Source: Aminobacter aminovorans
Lineage (GTDB): Bacteria > Pseudomonadota > Alphaproteobacteria > Rhizobiales > Rhizobiaceae
Assembly (NCBI RefSeq): GCF_900445235.1
Contig: NZ_UFSM01000001.1
Location: forward strand, 1,751,501-1,815,500
Direction of reading: 5' to 3'
DNA: 64,000 nucleotides
Shown: piece by piece, positions 44,277 through 55,967 of the stretch
Position numbering within the stretch: position 1 is the first letter of the stretch
Layout of the letters: the number at the start of each line of letters is the position of its first letter
Notes under the pieces: model-generated
What the model was told of the DNA's origin: nothing
Database searches by the model: none
The model's input: only the letters and a program-made list of their open reading frames with translations
Translations under genes and position numbers: made by a program

Positions 44277-45431
44277 ATGAAGGCATTTCTGAAATCCTGC
44301 ACGGCAATCGCCTTGGCTTGCAGCTTTTCCGGCCAGGCGGTGGCGCAGGTCAAAGAAATCGGCGCCGGCGAAGGCCAGGTCAACATCATCGCCTGGCCGG
44401 GCTACATCGAGCGCGGCGAGACCGACAAGAACTATGACTGGGTGACGGATTTCGAAAAGGCGTCGGGCTGCAAGGTCAACGTCAAGACGGCTGCCACCTC
44501 CGACGAAATGGTGGCGCTGATGAACGAGGGGGGCTTCGACCTCGTCACCGCTTCGGGCGATGCCTCGCTGCGGCTCGTTGCCGGCAAGCGCGTGCAGCCG
44601 ATCAATACGGATCTCGTCAAGAGCTGGTCGACCGTCGACGAGCGCCTCAAGGACGCACCGTGGTTCACCGTCGATGGCCAGCATTATGGCGTGCCCTATC
44701 AGTGGGGCCCGAACGTGCTGATGTACAACACCAGTGTGTTCAAGGAAGCACCGAAGAGCTGGAACGTCGTCTTCGAGGCGATGGACCTGCCAGACGGCAA
44801 GCCCAACAAGGGCCGTGTCCAGGCCTATGACGGCCCGATCCACGTCGCCGACGCCGCCAACTACCTGATGGCGCACAAGCCCGAACTCGGCATCAAGGAT
44901 CCCTACGAACTCAATGAGGATCAGTACAAGGCAGCGCTCGATCTGCTGCGCGTCCAGCGCACGCTTGTCGGCCGCTACTGGCACGACGCCATGATCCAGA
45001 TCGACGACTTCAAGAACGAAGGCGTCGTCGCCTCGGGTTCGTGGCCGTTCCAGGTCAACCTGCTCGGCTCCGAAAAGCAGCCTGTCGCTTCGACCATCCC
45101 GGAAGAGGGCGCCACGGGCTGGGCCGACACGACGATGATGCATGTCGACGCCGCCAATCCGAACTGCGCCTATATGTGGCTCGAGCATTCACTGAATCCC
45201 AAGCTGCAGGGCGACCTCGCCGCCTGGTTCGGCTCCAACCCGGCAGTGCCCGCCGCCTGCAAGGGCAACGCTCTGCTCACCGACGAAGGCTGCAAGACCA
45301 ACGGCTTCGAGGAGTTCGCCAGGATCAAGTTCTGGAAGACGCCGGTGTCGAAATGTGCCAGCCAGAACGACCAGTGCGTGCCCTATTATCGCTGGGTGTC
45401 GGATTATATCGGCGTGATCGGCGGCCGCTGA
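44277..45431 (+). CDS. ydcS: YdcS-type polyamine ABC transporter receptor
   Basis: 384 residues from the ATG at 44277 (GGGAGG upstream), with signal peptide KAFLKSCTAIALACSFSGQAVA shown here only as its start (KAFLKSCTAIALAC). IIAWPGYIERGETDKNYDW, KTAATSDEMVALM, YDGPIHVADAANY and the C-terminal YRWVSDYIGVIGGR closely match E. coli YdcS as I know it. YdcS belongs to the putrescine/spermidine receptor group. The gene order receptor-ATPase-permease-permease-aldehyde dehydrogenase equals E. coli ydcSTUVW. Confidence 0.93.
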   Translation: MKAFLKSCTAIALACSFSGQAVAQVKEIGAGEGQVNIIAWPGYIERGETDKNYDWVTDFEKASGCKVNVKTAATSDEMVALMNEGGFDLVTASGDASLRLVAGKRVQPINTDLVKSWSTVDERLKDAPWFTVDGQHYGVPYQWGPNVLMYNTSVFKEAPKSWNVVFEAMDLPDGKPNKGRVQAYDGPIHVADAANYLMAHKPELGIKDPYELNEDQYKAALDLLRVQRTLVGRYWHDAMIQIDDFKNEGVVASGSWPFQVNLLGSEKQPVASTIPEEGATGWADTTMMHVDAANPNCAYMWLEHSLNPKLQGDLAAWFGSNPAVPAACKGNALLTDEGCKTNGFEEFARIKFWKTPVSKCASQNDQCVPYYRWVSDYIGVIGGR

Positions 45432-45461
45432 GGCCGGCAACAAACGATGCCCCCCTCGCCA

Positions 45462-45499
45462 GGCCGCTTTGCGGCCGCCCTCTCCCTCAGGGGAGAGGG
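45462..45499. repeat. Double hairpin between ydcS and ydcT
   Basis: GGCCGC-TTT-GCGGCC is followed by CCCTCTCCC (45478-45486) / GGGAGAGGG (45491-45499). It lies in the 216-base gap after the receptor gene. It is a rhizobial-type intergenic repeat and may stabilise receptor mRNA. Confidence 0.7.
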
Positions 45500-45647
45500 G
45501 GCGGAGGGCTTCAACCGACCCTTTGAGACGACCGCCTGACAGCGCGGCATGAAGGCATCGGCGGCCGCGGGTCGGCCGGATGCGCAGCCATGGCCCGGGC
45601 ATTTCGCCCCGGACGCATATGGCCCCAGACATCGGAAGCTAAAGACG

Positions 45648-46646
45648 ATGACCCCTGCAGTCGCCTTTCAAAAGACCTCGCGCCACTTCGGTGCGGTGCG
45701 CGCGGTCGATGCCGTCGACCTCGAGATCAAGCCCGGCGAATTCTTCGCCATGCTGGGTCCGTCGGGCTCGGGCAAGACCACCTGCCTCAGGCTGATCGCC
45801 GGCTTCGAACAGCCGACCTTGGGCAGCATCTCGATCTTCGGCGAACGCGCCGAGGGCGTGCCGCCCTATCGGCGCAACGTCAACACGGTGTTCCAGGACT
45901 ACGCGCTGTTCCCCCATCTCAACGTGCTCGACAATGTCGCTTACGGGCTGATGGTCAAGGGCATCAGCCGGGATGAACGCCACCGCGCCGCCGAGGATGC
46001 GCTCAAGCTGGTGCAACTGCCGGGCTATGGCGGCCGCAAGCCGGGCCAACTGTCCGGCGGCCAGCGACAGCGCGTGGCGCTGGCGCGCGCTCTGGTCAAC
46101 AAGCCCAAGGTGCTGCTGCTGGACGAGCCGCTCGGGGCGCTCGACCTCAAGCTGCGCGAGAGCATGCAGGAAGAGCTCAAGCAACTGCAAAAGGCGCTCG
46201 GCATCACCTTCGTCTTCGTCACCCATGACCAGGGCGAGGCGCTGTCGATGGCCGACCGGGTCGCGGTGTTCAACGACGGCCGCATCATGCAGGTCGGCGC
46301 GCCGGAGGATATCTATCAGCGTCCGGCATCGCGCTTCGTTGCCGATTTCGTCGGCTCGTCCAACGTGCTGCCGCCCGACTTTGTCCAGCGCTACGCCGGC
46401 GAGCGGCGCTGGGGCAGTCTCCGACCCGAGCAGATCCGCATTCGCCGCGACACCTCAGGCGACGGCGTCGCCGCGCGCGTCGTCTCGCGCCACTATCTGG
46501 GTGCTGCGACCAAGCTGTCGCTCGACGCCGATGGCCTCAGGCTGCATGCGACTGTGCCGTCGGGCGCCGCCATCCCCGAAGATGGCGCCCATGTCATGCT
46601 GACCTTCAACCGCGACCAGCTCCATTTGATGGAGGAGCAGGCATGA
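45648..46646 (+). CDS. ydcT: YdcT-type polyamine ABC transporter ATPase
   Basis: 332 residues from the ATG at 45648; an upstream ATG at 45549 gives a non-family extension. Walker A GPSGSGKTT, Q-loop TVFQDYALFPHLNVLDN, signature LSGGQRQRVALARALV, Walker B VLLLDEP, and switch His in THDQGEALSM. A C-terminal TOBE domain follows. The ATGA overlap couples it to the first permease. Confidence 0.93.
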   Translation: MTPAVAFQKTSRHFGAVRAVDAVDLEIKPGEFFAMLGPSGSGKTTCLRLIAGFEQPTLGSISIFGERAEGVPPYRRNVNTVFQDYALFPHLNVLDNVAYGLMVKGISRDERHRAAEDALKLVQLPGYGGRKPGQLSGGQRQRVALARALVNKPKVLLLDEPLGALDLKLRESMQEELKQLQKALGITFVFVTHDQGEALSMADRVAVFNDGRIMQVGAPEDIYQRPASRFVADFVGSSNVLPPDFVQRYAGERRWGSLRPEQIRIRRDTSGDGVAARVVSRHYLGAATKLSLDADGLRLHATVPSGAAIPEDGAHVMLTFNRDQLHLMEEQA

Positions 46647-47614
46647 GCGTCCAGGCTGTGTCAGGCGCGTCCGACGTGGCTGCCGCGATCCTGCCCAGGC
46701 GTGGCGGCTTCGCCGGCTCGCTGTCGGACCTGTTGTGGCGCAAGCCGGGGCTGCTGTTGTTCTTGATGCTGGCACCGCCGCTGCTCTGGCTTGGCGTCGT
46801 CTACATCGGCTCGCTGATTGCGCTTTTGGCGCAGAGCTTCTTTTCGATCGACGAATTCTCCGGCCTGATCAGCCGCGAGCTTACGCTCAAGACCTATGGC
46901 GACCTGTTCCAGCCGGCCAATCTCGACATCATCGTGCGCACGGTGACGATGGCCGCACTGGTGACACTCGTCTCGGCGGTCGTCGCGTTTCCCATCGCCT
47001 ACTACGCGGCGCGTTATGCCCGCGGCACGTGGAAGGCGCTGTTCTATCTCGGTGTGATGCTGCCCTTGTGGTCGAGCTACCTCGTCAAGATCTATGCCTG
47101 GAAGCTGATCCTCGCCAAGGAAGGCATCCTGACCTGGGTGTTTGCCAAGCTGCATCTGTCGTGGCTGCTCGACAGTTGGCTGTCATTGCCCGTCGTCGGC
47201 GGCAACTCGCTGTCGGTCTCGTTCACCGGCACCTTCATCGTCTTCGTCTATGTCTGGCTACCGTTCATGATCCTGCCGATCCAGGCGGCACTCGAGCGCG
47301 TCCCCGGCAATCTGGTCGAAGCCTCCTCCGACCTCGGCGCGTCACCGGGTCAGACGTTCCGCAACGTGCTGTTCCCATTGGCACTGCCAGGCATCGTCGC
47401 TGGTTCGATCTTCACCTTCTCGCTGACACTCGGCGACTACATCATCCCGCAGATCATCGGTACGTCCAGGCTGTTCATCGGCCAGGCCGTCTATGCACAG
47501 CAAGGCACTGCCGGCAACATCCCGCTCGCCGCCGCCTTCACCGTCGTGCCGATCGTCATCATGGGCTTCTACCTCTGGGGCGCCAAACGCATGGGAGCAT
47601 TCGATGCGCTCTGA
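46643..47614 (+). CDS. ydcU: YdcU-type ABC transporter permease
   Basis: 323 residues; the N-terminus is about 35 residues of hydrophilic sequence, then six hydrophobic helices. EAA loop [20 protein letters not shown]. PotB-like, with the first subunit's conserved [20 protein letters not shown] helix. Its last 11 bases overlap the next gene. Confidence 0.92.
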   Translation: MSVQAVSGASDVAAAILPRRGGFAGSLSDLLWRKPGLLLFLMLAPPLLWLGVVYIGSLIALLAQSFFSIDEFSGLISRELTLKTYGDLFQPANLDIIVRTVTMAALVTLVSAVVAFPIAYYAARYARGTWKALFYLGVMLPLWSSYLVKIYAWKLILAKEGILTWVFAKLHLSWLLDSWLSLPVVGGNSLSVSFTGTFIVFVYVWLPFMILPIQAALERVPGNLVEASSDLGASPGQTFRNVLFPLALPGIVAGSIFTFSLTLGDYIIPQIIGTSRLFIGQAVYAQQGTAGNIPLAAAFTVVPIVIMGFYLWGAKRMGAFDAL

Positions 47615-48419
47615 CCGCTCGCAATCGGCGCCCCTCGGCATCAAAATCGCGGCTGCCGCGGGCCTCGCCTTCCTGCATCTGCCGATCCTGCTGATCTTCG
47701 TCTACGCCTTCACGACGGAAGAAAAGAGCTACCAGTGGCCGCCACCCGGCCTGACGACGCAGTGGTTCGCCGCCACCTGGGCACGGCCTGATGTCTGGCA
47801 GGCGCTTGGCCTTTCAGTCCAGGTCGCGGCGATCTCTACAGCGATTGCGCTGGTGCTTGGAACACTCTGCGCCGCTGCGGTAAGCCAGACCCGGTTCTTC
47901 GGCCGCGAGGCGATCTCGCTGCTGGTCATCCTGCCGATCGCCTTGCCCGGTATCATCACCGGCATCGCCTTGCGCTCGGCCTTCAGCCTGGCCGAAATCC
48001 CGTTCTCGTTCTGGACGATCGTGCTCGGCCACGCCACCTTCTGCGTCGTGGTCGTCTACAACAACGCGGTGGCACGGTTCCGCCGCACCTCGGGCTCGCT
48101 CATCGAAGCATCGATGGATCTCGGCGCCGACGGCTTCCAGACGTTCAGGCATGTGATCCTGCCCAATATCGGTACGGCACTCCTGGCCGGTGGGATGCTC
48201 GCCTTTGCGCTGTCATTCGACGAGGTCATCGTCACCACCTTCACCGCCGGACAGCAGCAGACGCTGCCGATCTGGATGCTGGAAGAACTGGTGCGCCCGC
48301 GCCAGCGCCCGGTCACCAATGTCGTGGCCATGGTCGTCGTGCTCGCGACCCTGCTACCCATCCTTGCCGCCTATTACCTGACCCGCGAAGGCGACCAGAT
48401 CGCCGGTGCCGGAAAATAA
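47604..48419 (+). CDS. ydcV: YdcV-type ABC transporter permease
   Basis: 271 residues from the ATG at 47604 (GGGAG upstream), inside the end of ydcU. Six hydrophobic helices; EAA loop [20 protein letters not shown]; the [18 protein letters not shown] segment is typical of PotC-like subunits. The aldehyde dehydrogenase gene starts 19 bases on. Confidence 0.92.
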   Translation: MRSDRSQSAPLGIKIAAAAGLAFLHLPILLIFVYAFTTEEKSYQWPPPGLTTQWFAATWARPDVWQALGLSVQVAAISTAIALVLGTLCAAAVSQTRFFGREAISLLVILPIALPGIITGIALRSAFSLAEIPFSFWTIVLGHATFCVVVVYNNAVARFRRTSGSLIEASMDLGADGFQTFRHVILPNIGTALLAGGMLAFALSFDEVIVTTFTAGQQQTLPIWMLEELVRPRQRPVTNVVAMVVVLATLLPILAAYYLTREGDQIAGAGK

Positions 48420-48438
48420 GACTCGAAAGGGAGAAGTC

Positions 48439-49866
48439 ATGGACACCCAGATGCTTATCGGCTCGACGTTCGAAAAAGGAACCGAGACGGAGGAGGCGAT
48501 CCTCAATCCGCGCACCGGCGAGACGATCCTCAGCCTGCCTGAGGCCTCGCCGGCGCAGATCGAGGCGGCTGTCGCGGCAGCCCAGAAGGCCTTCGTGACC
48601 TGGTCGAAGACCACGCCGGCGCAGCGCTCGGGCTATCTACTCAAGATCGCCGACCGCATCGAGGCCGAGGCGGAAGGCTTTGCCAGGCTCGAGGCGCTCA
48701 ATTGTGGCAAGCCGATCAACGCCGTGCTCAACGACGAGATCCCGGCGATCGTCGACTGCTACCGCTTCTTTGCCGGTGCAGTGCGCTCGATGCCCGGGCT
48801 GGTGGCCGGCGAGTATCTGCCCGGCCACACCTCGATGATCCGCCGCGACCCGGTCGGCATCGTTGCCTCGATCGCGCCGTGGAACTATCCGCTGATGATG
48901 ATGGCGTGGAAACTGGCGCCGGCAATCGCCGGTGGCAACACAGTTGTCTTCAAGCCGTCCGAGCAGACGCCGCTGACGGCGCTAAAGCTTGCAAGAATTC
49001 TCGCCGACGTGCTGCCAGAGGGCGTGGTCAATGTCGTGCTTGGCCGCGGCGAAAGCGTCGGCAACACGCTGATCAACCATGCGGCAGTCAGCATGATCTC
49101 GATTACCGGCGACGTCGCCACCGGCAAGAAAGTGCTGCAGGCGGCGGCCAAGTCGGTCAAGCGCACGCATCTTGAACTCGGCGGCAAGGCGCCGGTCATC
49201 GTCTTCGATGATGCTGATATCGACGCCGTGGTCGGTGGCCTGCGCGCCTTCGGCTACTACAATGCCGGCCAGGACTGCACCGCGGCCTGTCGCATCTATG
49301 CCGGTAAGAAGGTCTACGACAAGCTCGTCGCCGACCTGTCGTCGGCGGTGTCGACCATTCGTTTCGGCCAGGCCGACGACACCGAAAACGAGATCGGGCC
49401 GTTGATCTCGCGGCGCCAACGCGACCGCGTAGCTTCCTTCGTCGAGCGTGCCTCAGAGCTCAAGCACATCGAGATCACCACCGGCGGCAAGCAGGGCGAG
49501 GGCGGCGGCTTTTACTATCAGCCGACGGTCGTTGCCGGTGCGCTGCAAGAAGACGAGATCGTGCGCCGCGAGGTGTTCGGTCCGGTGGTGTCGGTGACGC
49601 GCTTCTCCGACGTCGACGAGGCGGTCAACTGGGCCAATGACAGCGACTACGGCCTGGCGTCGTCGGTGTGGACCAAGGACATCTCGCGCGGTATGTCGAC
49701 GGCGGCTCGGCTGCAATATGGCTGCACCTGGATCAACACGCACTTCATGCTCACCAACGAGATGCCGCATGGCGGCCTCAAGCAATCCGGCTACGGCAAG
49801 GACATGTCGGTCTATGCGCTGGAGGACTACACCGCCGTACGCCATGTCATGATCGCGCATGGGTGA
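48439..49866 (+). CDS. patD: Gamma-aminobutyraldehyde dehydrogenase
   Basis: 475 residues from the ATG at 48439 (GAAAGGGAG upstream); E. coli PatD/YdcW has about 474. [16 protein letters not shown] carries the general-base Glu, and [15 protein letters not shown] the catalytic Cys. Together with the ydcSTUV importer this makes GABA from 4-aminobutanal, the putrescine breakdown branch. No putrescine aminotransferase is in the window, so 4-aminobutanal must come from elsewhere. Confidence 0.9.
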   Translation: MDTQMLIGSTFEKGTETEEAILNPRTGETILSLPEASPAQIEAAVAAAQKAFVTWSKTTPAQRSGYLLKIADRIEAEAEGFARLEALNCGKPINAVLNDEIPAIVDCYRFFAGAVRSMPGLVAGEYLPGHTSMIRRDPVGIVASIAPWNYPLMMMAWKLAPAIAGGNTVVFKPSEQTPLTALKLARILADVLPEGVVNVVLGRGESVGNTLINHAAVSMISITGDVATGKKVLQAAAKSVKRTHLELGGKAPVIVFDDADIDAVVGGLRAFGYYNAGQDCTAACRIYAGKKVYDKLVADLSSAVSTIRFGQADDTENEIGPLISRRQRDRVASFVERASELKHIEITTGGKQGEGGGFYYQPTVVAGALQEDEIVRREVFGPVVSVTRFSDVDEAVNWANDSDYGLASSVWTKDISRGMSTAARLQYGCTWINTHFMLTNEMPHGGLKQSGYGKDMSVYALEDYTAVRHVMIAHG

Positions 49867-49874
49867 GCGGGCGG

Positions 49875-49893
49875 TTTCGCGCGCAGCGCGAAA
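49875..49893. repeat. Short perfect hairpin after patD
   Basis: TTTCGCGC / GCGCGAAA with a 3-base loop. It has no T-run. It may stabilise mRNA or mark an intergenic repeat. Confidence 0.6.
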
Positions 49894-50024
49894 GCCATGA
49901 TGCCGGTGGCAACATGGCAGGCCTGCGAACGCCGGAACGCTGCCGCAGGCAGCGGGACCCGGCTGGACGGGCAGGCAGATGAGGGAGCAAAGCTTGCAGA
50001 CTGCAGCCCCGTCCCTTCGGGCCA

Positions 50025-50050
50025 CCTTCTCCCCATGAACGGGGAAAAGG
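50025..50050 (-). repeat. Hairpin after the DUF993 gene
   Basis: CCTTCTCCCC (50025-50034) and GGGGAAAAGG (50041-50050) pair with one mismatch around a 6-base loop. It lies 13 bases beyond the DUF993 stop on the minus strand and might help end that transcript. Confidence 0.5.
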
Positions 50051-50063
50051 AAGAGGTCGCCGG

Positions 50064-51230
50064 TCAGCCCACCCCGTATTGCGTCATCAGCGCAGCCATG
50101 CGCGTTGCGGCCAACTCGGGCCTGTCGAGCACATTGGCCTGGTCGGCGAGGCGGAAGACGTCAGCGTAGTGCACCGCACCTCGCGCCGACTGCATGCCCG
50201 CAGGCATGGTGAAGTGGCTTTGGTGGCCGTTGAGCCAGGCCAGGAAGACGACGCCTGCCTTGTAGTACTGCGTCGGGGTCTCGAAGATCTTGCGCGACAA
50301 CGGCACTGTCGGCTCGATGGTGCCACGGAAGGTGGCGAGATCGCCTTTCGCCAATGCCGCCAGTGCCTTTGATGCCTGCGGCGCGACGGCATCGAAGATG
50401 CCGAGCAAAGCGTGGCTGTGTTGGGTGCCGTCGCCCTCGATCAGGGCGGCATAGTTGAAATCGTCGCCGGTGAAGCAGATCACGCCCTCGGGCAGGCGGC
50501 GGCGCAGCTCGATTTCACAGGCTTGGTCGAGCAGCGAGATCTTGATGCCTTCGACCTTGTCCTTGTGCTCGGCGATGATCGAAAGCACCGTTTCCAGCGC
50601 GTCTTCGAAGCGCTCGCTGCCCCAATAGCCCCTGAGTTCGGGATCGAACATGTCGCCGAGCCAGTGGAGGACCACCTTGTCATTGGCCTGGCCGAGGATG
50701 CGGCCATAAACCTTGCGATAGTCGTCCGGGGACCTGGCGACATGGGCAAGCGCGCGGCTCGCCATCATGATGGTGCGGCCACCATGCTTTTCGATGAAGT
50801 CGAACTGCTCCTCGTAAGCCGCGATCACGTCGTCGAGCGATCTGGCATCCTGTCTGAGCAATTGATCAGTGCCGGCACCGCAGGCGAGGTCGGCGCCCGC
50901 AATTGTGCGCGCTTCAGCCAGCGAACGGCGGATCAGCTCCCGTGCGCCCGCCCAGTCGAGCCCCATGCCGCGCTGCGAAGTGTCCATCGCCTCGGCGATC
51001 TTGAAGCCGAGCGACCAAAGATGGTGGCGGAAGGCCATCGTCGCATCCCAGTCGATGGCCGGGCTGTTCCATGGGTTCGCGTCGGCCCACGGATCGGCGA
51101 CGACATGGGCCGCGGCATAGGCGATGCGGTTGAAAACCGGGGTGGCTTCAGGCCGTTCGGTTGGCGTGCCGACAAGGGCGTAGGTCTCGACGCTGCGGTC
51201 AACCCGCGGAAGCTTCACTGCCTTGGCCAT
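50064..51230 (-). CDS. DUF993 / dihydrodipicolinate-synthase-like protein
   Basis: 388 residues. It belongs, by overall look, to the DUF993 family, annotated as dihydrodipicolinate synthase-like (TIM barrel). Recognisable segments: DPWADANPWNSPAIDWD, LHWLGDMFDPELRGYWGSER, KVEGIKISLLDQACEIELRR with the Lys that would be the Schiff-base residue (IKISLLD), and VICFTGDDFNYAALIEGDG. It might be an aldolase or a dehydratase acting on a sugar-derived acid. Divergent from lacI, with a near-operator in its promoter. Confidence 0.8.
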   Translation of the reverse strand: MAKAVKLPRVDRSVETYALVGTPTERPEATPVFNRIAYAAAHVVADPWADANPWNSPAIDWDATMAFRHHLWSLGFKIAEAMDTSQRGMGLDWAGARELIRRSLAEARTIAGADLACGAGTDQLLRQDARSLDDVIAAYEEQFDFIEKHGGRTIMMASRALAHVARSPDDYRKVYGRILGQANDKVVLHWLGDMFDPELRGYWGSERFEDALETVLSIIAEHKDKVEGIKISLLDQACEIELRRRLPEGVICFTGDDFNYAALIEGDGTQHSHALLGIFDAVAPQASKALAALAKGDLATFRGTIEPTVPLSRKIFETPTQYYKAGVVFLAWLNGHQSHFTMPAGMQSARGAVHYADVFRLADQANVLDRPELAATRMAALMTQYGVG

Positions 51231-51263
51231 GGGTTCCTCCCCTGATCGGCTGCATCTCGTAAT

Positions 51264-51277
51264 TTAGATCGTTCCAA
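51264..51277. promoter_or_regulatory. Degenerate LacI operator in the DUF993 promoter
   Basis: TTAGATCGTTCCAA matches the perfect site before lacI (TTGGAACGTTCCAA) at 12 of 14 positions. It lies 34-47 bases upstream of the DUF993 start. Confidence 0.6.
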
Positions 51278-51482
51278 ATTTCAAGATGGAATTTCATGAC
51301 GTCATGGACGCTGGTGCTGGATTTGCCGGTGGCGCGTCGTGCCGGAGCACTCAGACGTTGAGAAGTGTAGTAAATCGTTTGAAATGTTACATTGTGTACA
51401 AAACAAGCATTCCGAAGACCTGCATCGCGGAGTGCAGCCGTCGCGAAATCGATGGCGTCCGCCTGCTTCCATGCTTGACAGT

Positions 51483-51496
51483 TTGGAACGTTCCAA
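51483..51496. promoter_or_regulatory. Perfect palindromic LacI-type operator
   Basis: TTGGAACGTTCCAA is a 14-bp perfect palindrome with a central CG, the form typical for LacI/PurR-type repressors. It lies about 51 bases before the lacI start, where it could block the catabolic operon. Confidence 0.75.
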
Positions 51497-51546
51497 TTAT
51501 TTGACTCGGAAAAGGGAGCCAAAGACGCTTCCCCGGGAGGATCGTT

Positions 51547-53582
<2,036 letters not shown>

Positions 53583-53584
53583 CC

Positions 53585-55195
53585 ATGGGCAAGCACATCA
53601 CCCCTGATCAAGCCGCAGCACTTATTCCCGACGGAGCAATCGTGTCGGTGTCGTCGTCGAGCGGGCTCGGCTGCCCCGACCTGATGCTGAAGGCGATCGG
53701 CGAGCGCTTCGAGGCGACTGGCCATCCGCGCGAGCTGACGACGCTGCATCCGATCGCCGCAGGCGACATGAGCGGCATCAAGGGCGTCGACCACATCGCC
53801 AAGAAGGGCCTGCTGAAGAAGATCATCGGCGGTTCCTATCCGTCGGGGCCGTCGAGCGCCGAACCGCCGCTGATCTGGCAGATGATCAGCAATGAGGAGG
53901 TGGCTGCCTATAACGTGCCGTCGGGCATCATGTTCGACCTGCATCGCGAGGCGGCGGCCAAGCGGCCGGGCGTGATGACCAAGGTCGGGCTCGACACCTT
54001 CGTCGACCCGGAGCGCCAGGGCTGTGCGATGAATGTCCGCGCCGCGGCCGAGCCGCTGGTCAAGAAGGTCAGCTTCGAAGGCGAAGACTGGCTGTTTTTC
54101 CCCGCGATCAACCCTGAGGTGGCGATCATCCGGGCGACGACCGCTGACGAGCGTGGCAACCTGACTTACGAGCACGAAGGTGCCTATCTCGGCGGGCTCG
54201 ACCAGGCGCTGGCAGCGCGCAACAATGGCGGCATCGTCATCGCCCAGGTCAAGCGCATCACCAAAGACGGTTCGCTCCGGCCGCATGACGTGCGCGTGCC
54301 GGGTATGCTGGTCGACTACATCGTCGTCGACCCCGAACAGAAGCAAACGACGCAGACGGCCTACGACCCGGCAATCTCGGGCGAGATCATGCGCCCGCTC
54401 GACAGCTTCCGCGTACCCGAATTCAACATCCAGAAGGTGATCGCGCGCCGCGTGGCGCAGGAACTCGAAGCCGGCAGTGCGGTCAATCTCGGCTTCGGCA
54501 TCTCGGCCAACGTGCCGCGCATCCTGCTGGAGGAAGGCCTGCATGGCGAGGTCACCTGGGTGATCGAACAAGGTGCCGTCGGCGGCGTGCCGCTGCTCGA
54601 CTTCGCCTTCGGCTGCGCGTCGAACGCCGACGCCTTCATGCCTTCGCCCTACCAGTTCACCTATTTCCAGGGCGCTGGTTTTGACGCTTCACTTTTGTCG
54701 TTCCTCGAGATCGATCGCAGCGGTTCAGTCAACGTTTCCAAGCTCAGCTTCCGGCCGCATGTGACGGCGGGTGCGGGCGGTTTCGTCGACATTACGGCGC
54801 GGGCGAAAAAGATCGTCTTTTCCGGCATGTTCAATGCGGGCGCCAAGCTCGAGATCGTCAATGGCAAGCTGGTCATCGACAAGGAAGGCAAGCTCAAGAA
54901 ACTGGTCAACGAGGTTGAGCATGTCACCTTCTCGGGCCGGTGCGGCGTCGAGCAGGGCCAGGACATCACTTACGTCACCGAGCGTTGCGTGATGAAGCTT
55001 ACGCCTCAAGGCATCGTGCTGACCGAGATCGCGCCTGGCGTCGAACTGCAGGCGCATATCCTCGACCAGTCGGAGTTCCCGCTGATTGTTTCCGACAAGC
55101 TCAAGCAGATGGATGCGGCCCTGTTTGCCGACGCTCCGATCGGCCTCAAACTGCCGCGCAAGCCGTTGCGAAAGCTGGAGGGCGCTCATGGCTGA
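53585..55195 (+). CDS. Acyl-CoA:acetate / 3-ketoacid CoA-transferase (fused subunits)
   Basis: 536 residues from the ATG at 53585; it fuses the alpha and beta CoA-transferase family I domains. The N-terminal domain carries SVSSSSGLGCPDL and the second starts near 280 (NIQKVIARRVAQEL). Glu328 in WVIEQGAVGG corresponds to the catalytic glutamate of the family. It moves CoA between short organic acids. An organic acid made in this pathway may be activated here. Overlaps the next gene by 8 bases. Confidence 0.92.
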   Translation: MGKHITPDQAAALIPDGAIVSVSSSSGLGCPDLMLKAIGERFEATGHPRELTTLHPIAAGDMSGIKGVDHIAKKGLLKKIIGGSYPSGPSSAEPPLIWQMISNEEVAAYNVPSGIMFDLHREAAAKRPGVMTKVGLDTFVDPERQGCAMNVRAAAEPLVKKVSFEGEDWLFFPAINPEVAIIRATTADERGNLTYEHEGAYLGGLDQALAARNNGGIVIAQVKRITKDGSLRPHDVRVPGMLVDYIVVDPEQKQTTQTAYDPAISGEIMRPLDSFRVPEFNIQKVIARRVAQELEAGSAVNLGFGISANVPRILLEEGLHGEVTWVIEQGAVGGVPLLDFAFGCASNADAFMPSPYQFTYFQGAGFDASLLSFLEIDRSGSVNVSKLSFRPHVTAGAGGFVDITARAKKIVFSGMFNAGAKLEIVNGKLVIDKEGKLKKLVNEVEHVTFSGRCGVEQGQDITYVTERCVMKLTPQGIVLTEIAPGVELQAHILDQSEFPLIVSDKLKQMDAALFADAPIGLKLPRKPLRKLEGAHG

Positions 55196-55967
55196 CCAGC
55201 GCATCAAGGTCGAATTCTCAGGCCACATCGCCGTCATCACGGCAGCCCGGCCCGACAAGCTCAACGCCTTCGACATTGAGATGCTGAAGGCGTTGTCGGT
55301 GGCCTGTGACGAGGTCGAGGCCAATGCGGATGTTCGCGTTGCGATCCTGACCGGCGAGGGCAAGGCGTTTTCGGCCGGCGGCGACATCAAGGCCTGGGGC
55401 GGCATGACGCCGAACGAATTTGGCCACGCCTGGGTACGCTTCGGCCACCGCGTGTTCGAGCGGCTGGCGACTTTGCGCGTGCCGCTGGTTGCTGCCATCA
55501 ATGGCCATGCGCTGGGCGGCGGGCTGGAACTGGCGATTGCCGCCGACATCCGCATCGCCGAACGCCATGTGAAGATCGGCCTGCCCGAGACCGGGCTCGG
55601 CATGGTGCCGGGCTGGTCGGGCACGCAGCGGCTGGTGCGTCGTGCCGGAGCACAGGTGGTACGGCGTATGGCGCTGGGCGGCGAGATCTTTTCCGCCGAC
55701 GAAGCAGCTGTGCTCGGGCTGGTCGACAAGGTTGTCGAGACTGGCGAGGCGGTCGCAGCCGCGCGCGACTACGCCGCCCGGATCGCCGCTAGAGGGCCGG
55801 CGGCAGTCGAGGTCGCAAAACTGATGATCGCGACGGCGAGCGGCGAAGACAATGGCACTGCCGTCGAGGCGCTGGGCTCGATTCTCGTCGCCAAGACCGG
55901 GGACCTCAAGGAGGGGCTTGCCGCCTTCAGCGAGAAGCGTGCGGCCAAATTTGCAGGAGAATGGTGA
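55188..55967 (+). CDS. Enoyl-CoA hydratase/isomerase family protein
   Basis: 259 residues from the ATG at 55188, inside the CoA-transferase end. Crotonase motifs: AFSAGGDIKAW (60-70) and NGHALGGGLELA (106-117) form the oxyanion hole. Glu114 and Glu134 (in GLPETGLGMVPGWSG) are the candidate catalytic pair, consistent with a hydratase. It acts on a CoA thioester, presumably that made by the preceding transferase. Confidence 0.92.
   Translation: MADQRIKVEFSGHIAVITAARPDKLNAFDIEMLKALSVACDEVEANADVRVAILTGEGKAFSAGGDIKAWGGMTPNEFGHAWVRFGHRVFERLATLRVPLVAAINGHALGGGLELAIAADIRIAERHVKIGLPETGLGMVPGWSGTQRLVRRAGAQVVRRMALGGEIFSADEAAVLGLVDKVVETGEAVAAARDYAARIAARGPAAVEVAKLMIATASGEDNGTAVEALGSILVAKTGDLKEGLAAFSEKRAAKFAGEW

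Larger units (their letters stand above)
51231..51546. other. Divergent promoter region of the LacI regulon
   Basis: 316 bases without a gene between the DUF993 gene and lacI. It is AT-richer than the flanks. It holds two operator-like sites (51264-51277 and 51483-51496) and a separate perfect palindrome, CATGACGTCATG (51295-51306). Confidence 0.75.
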
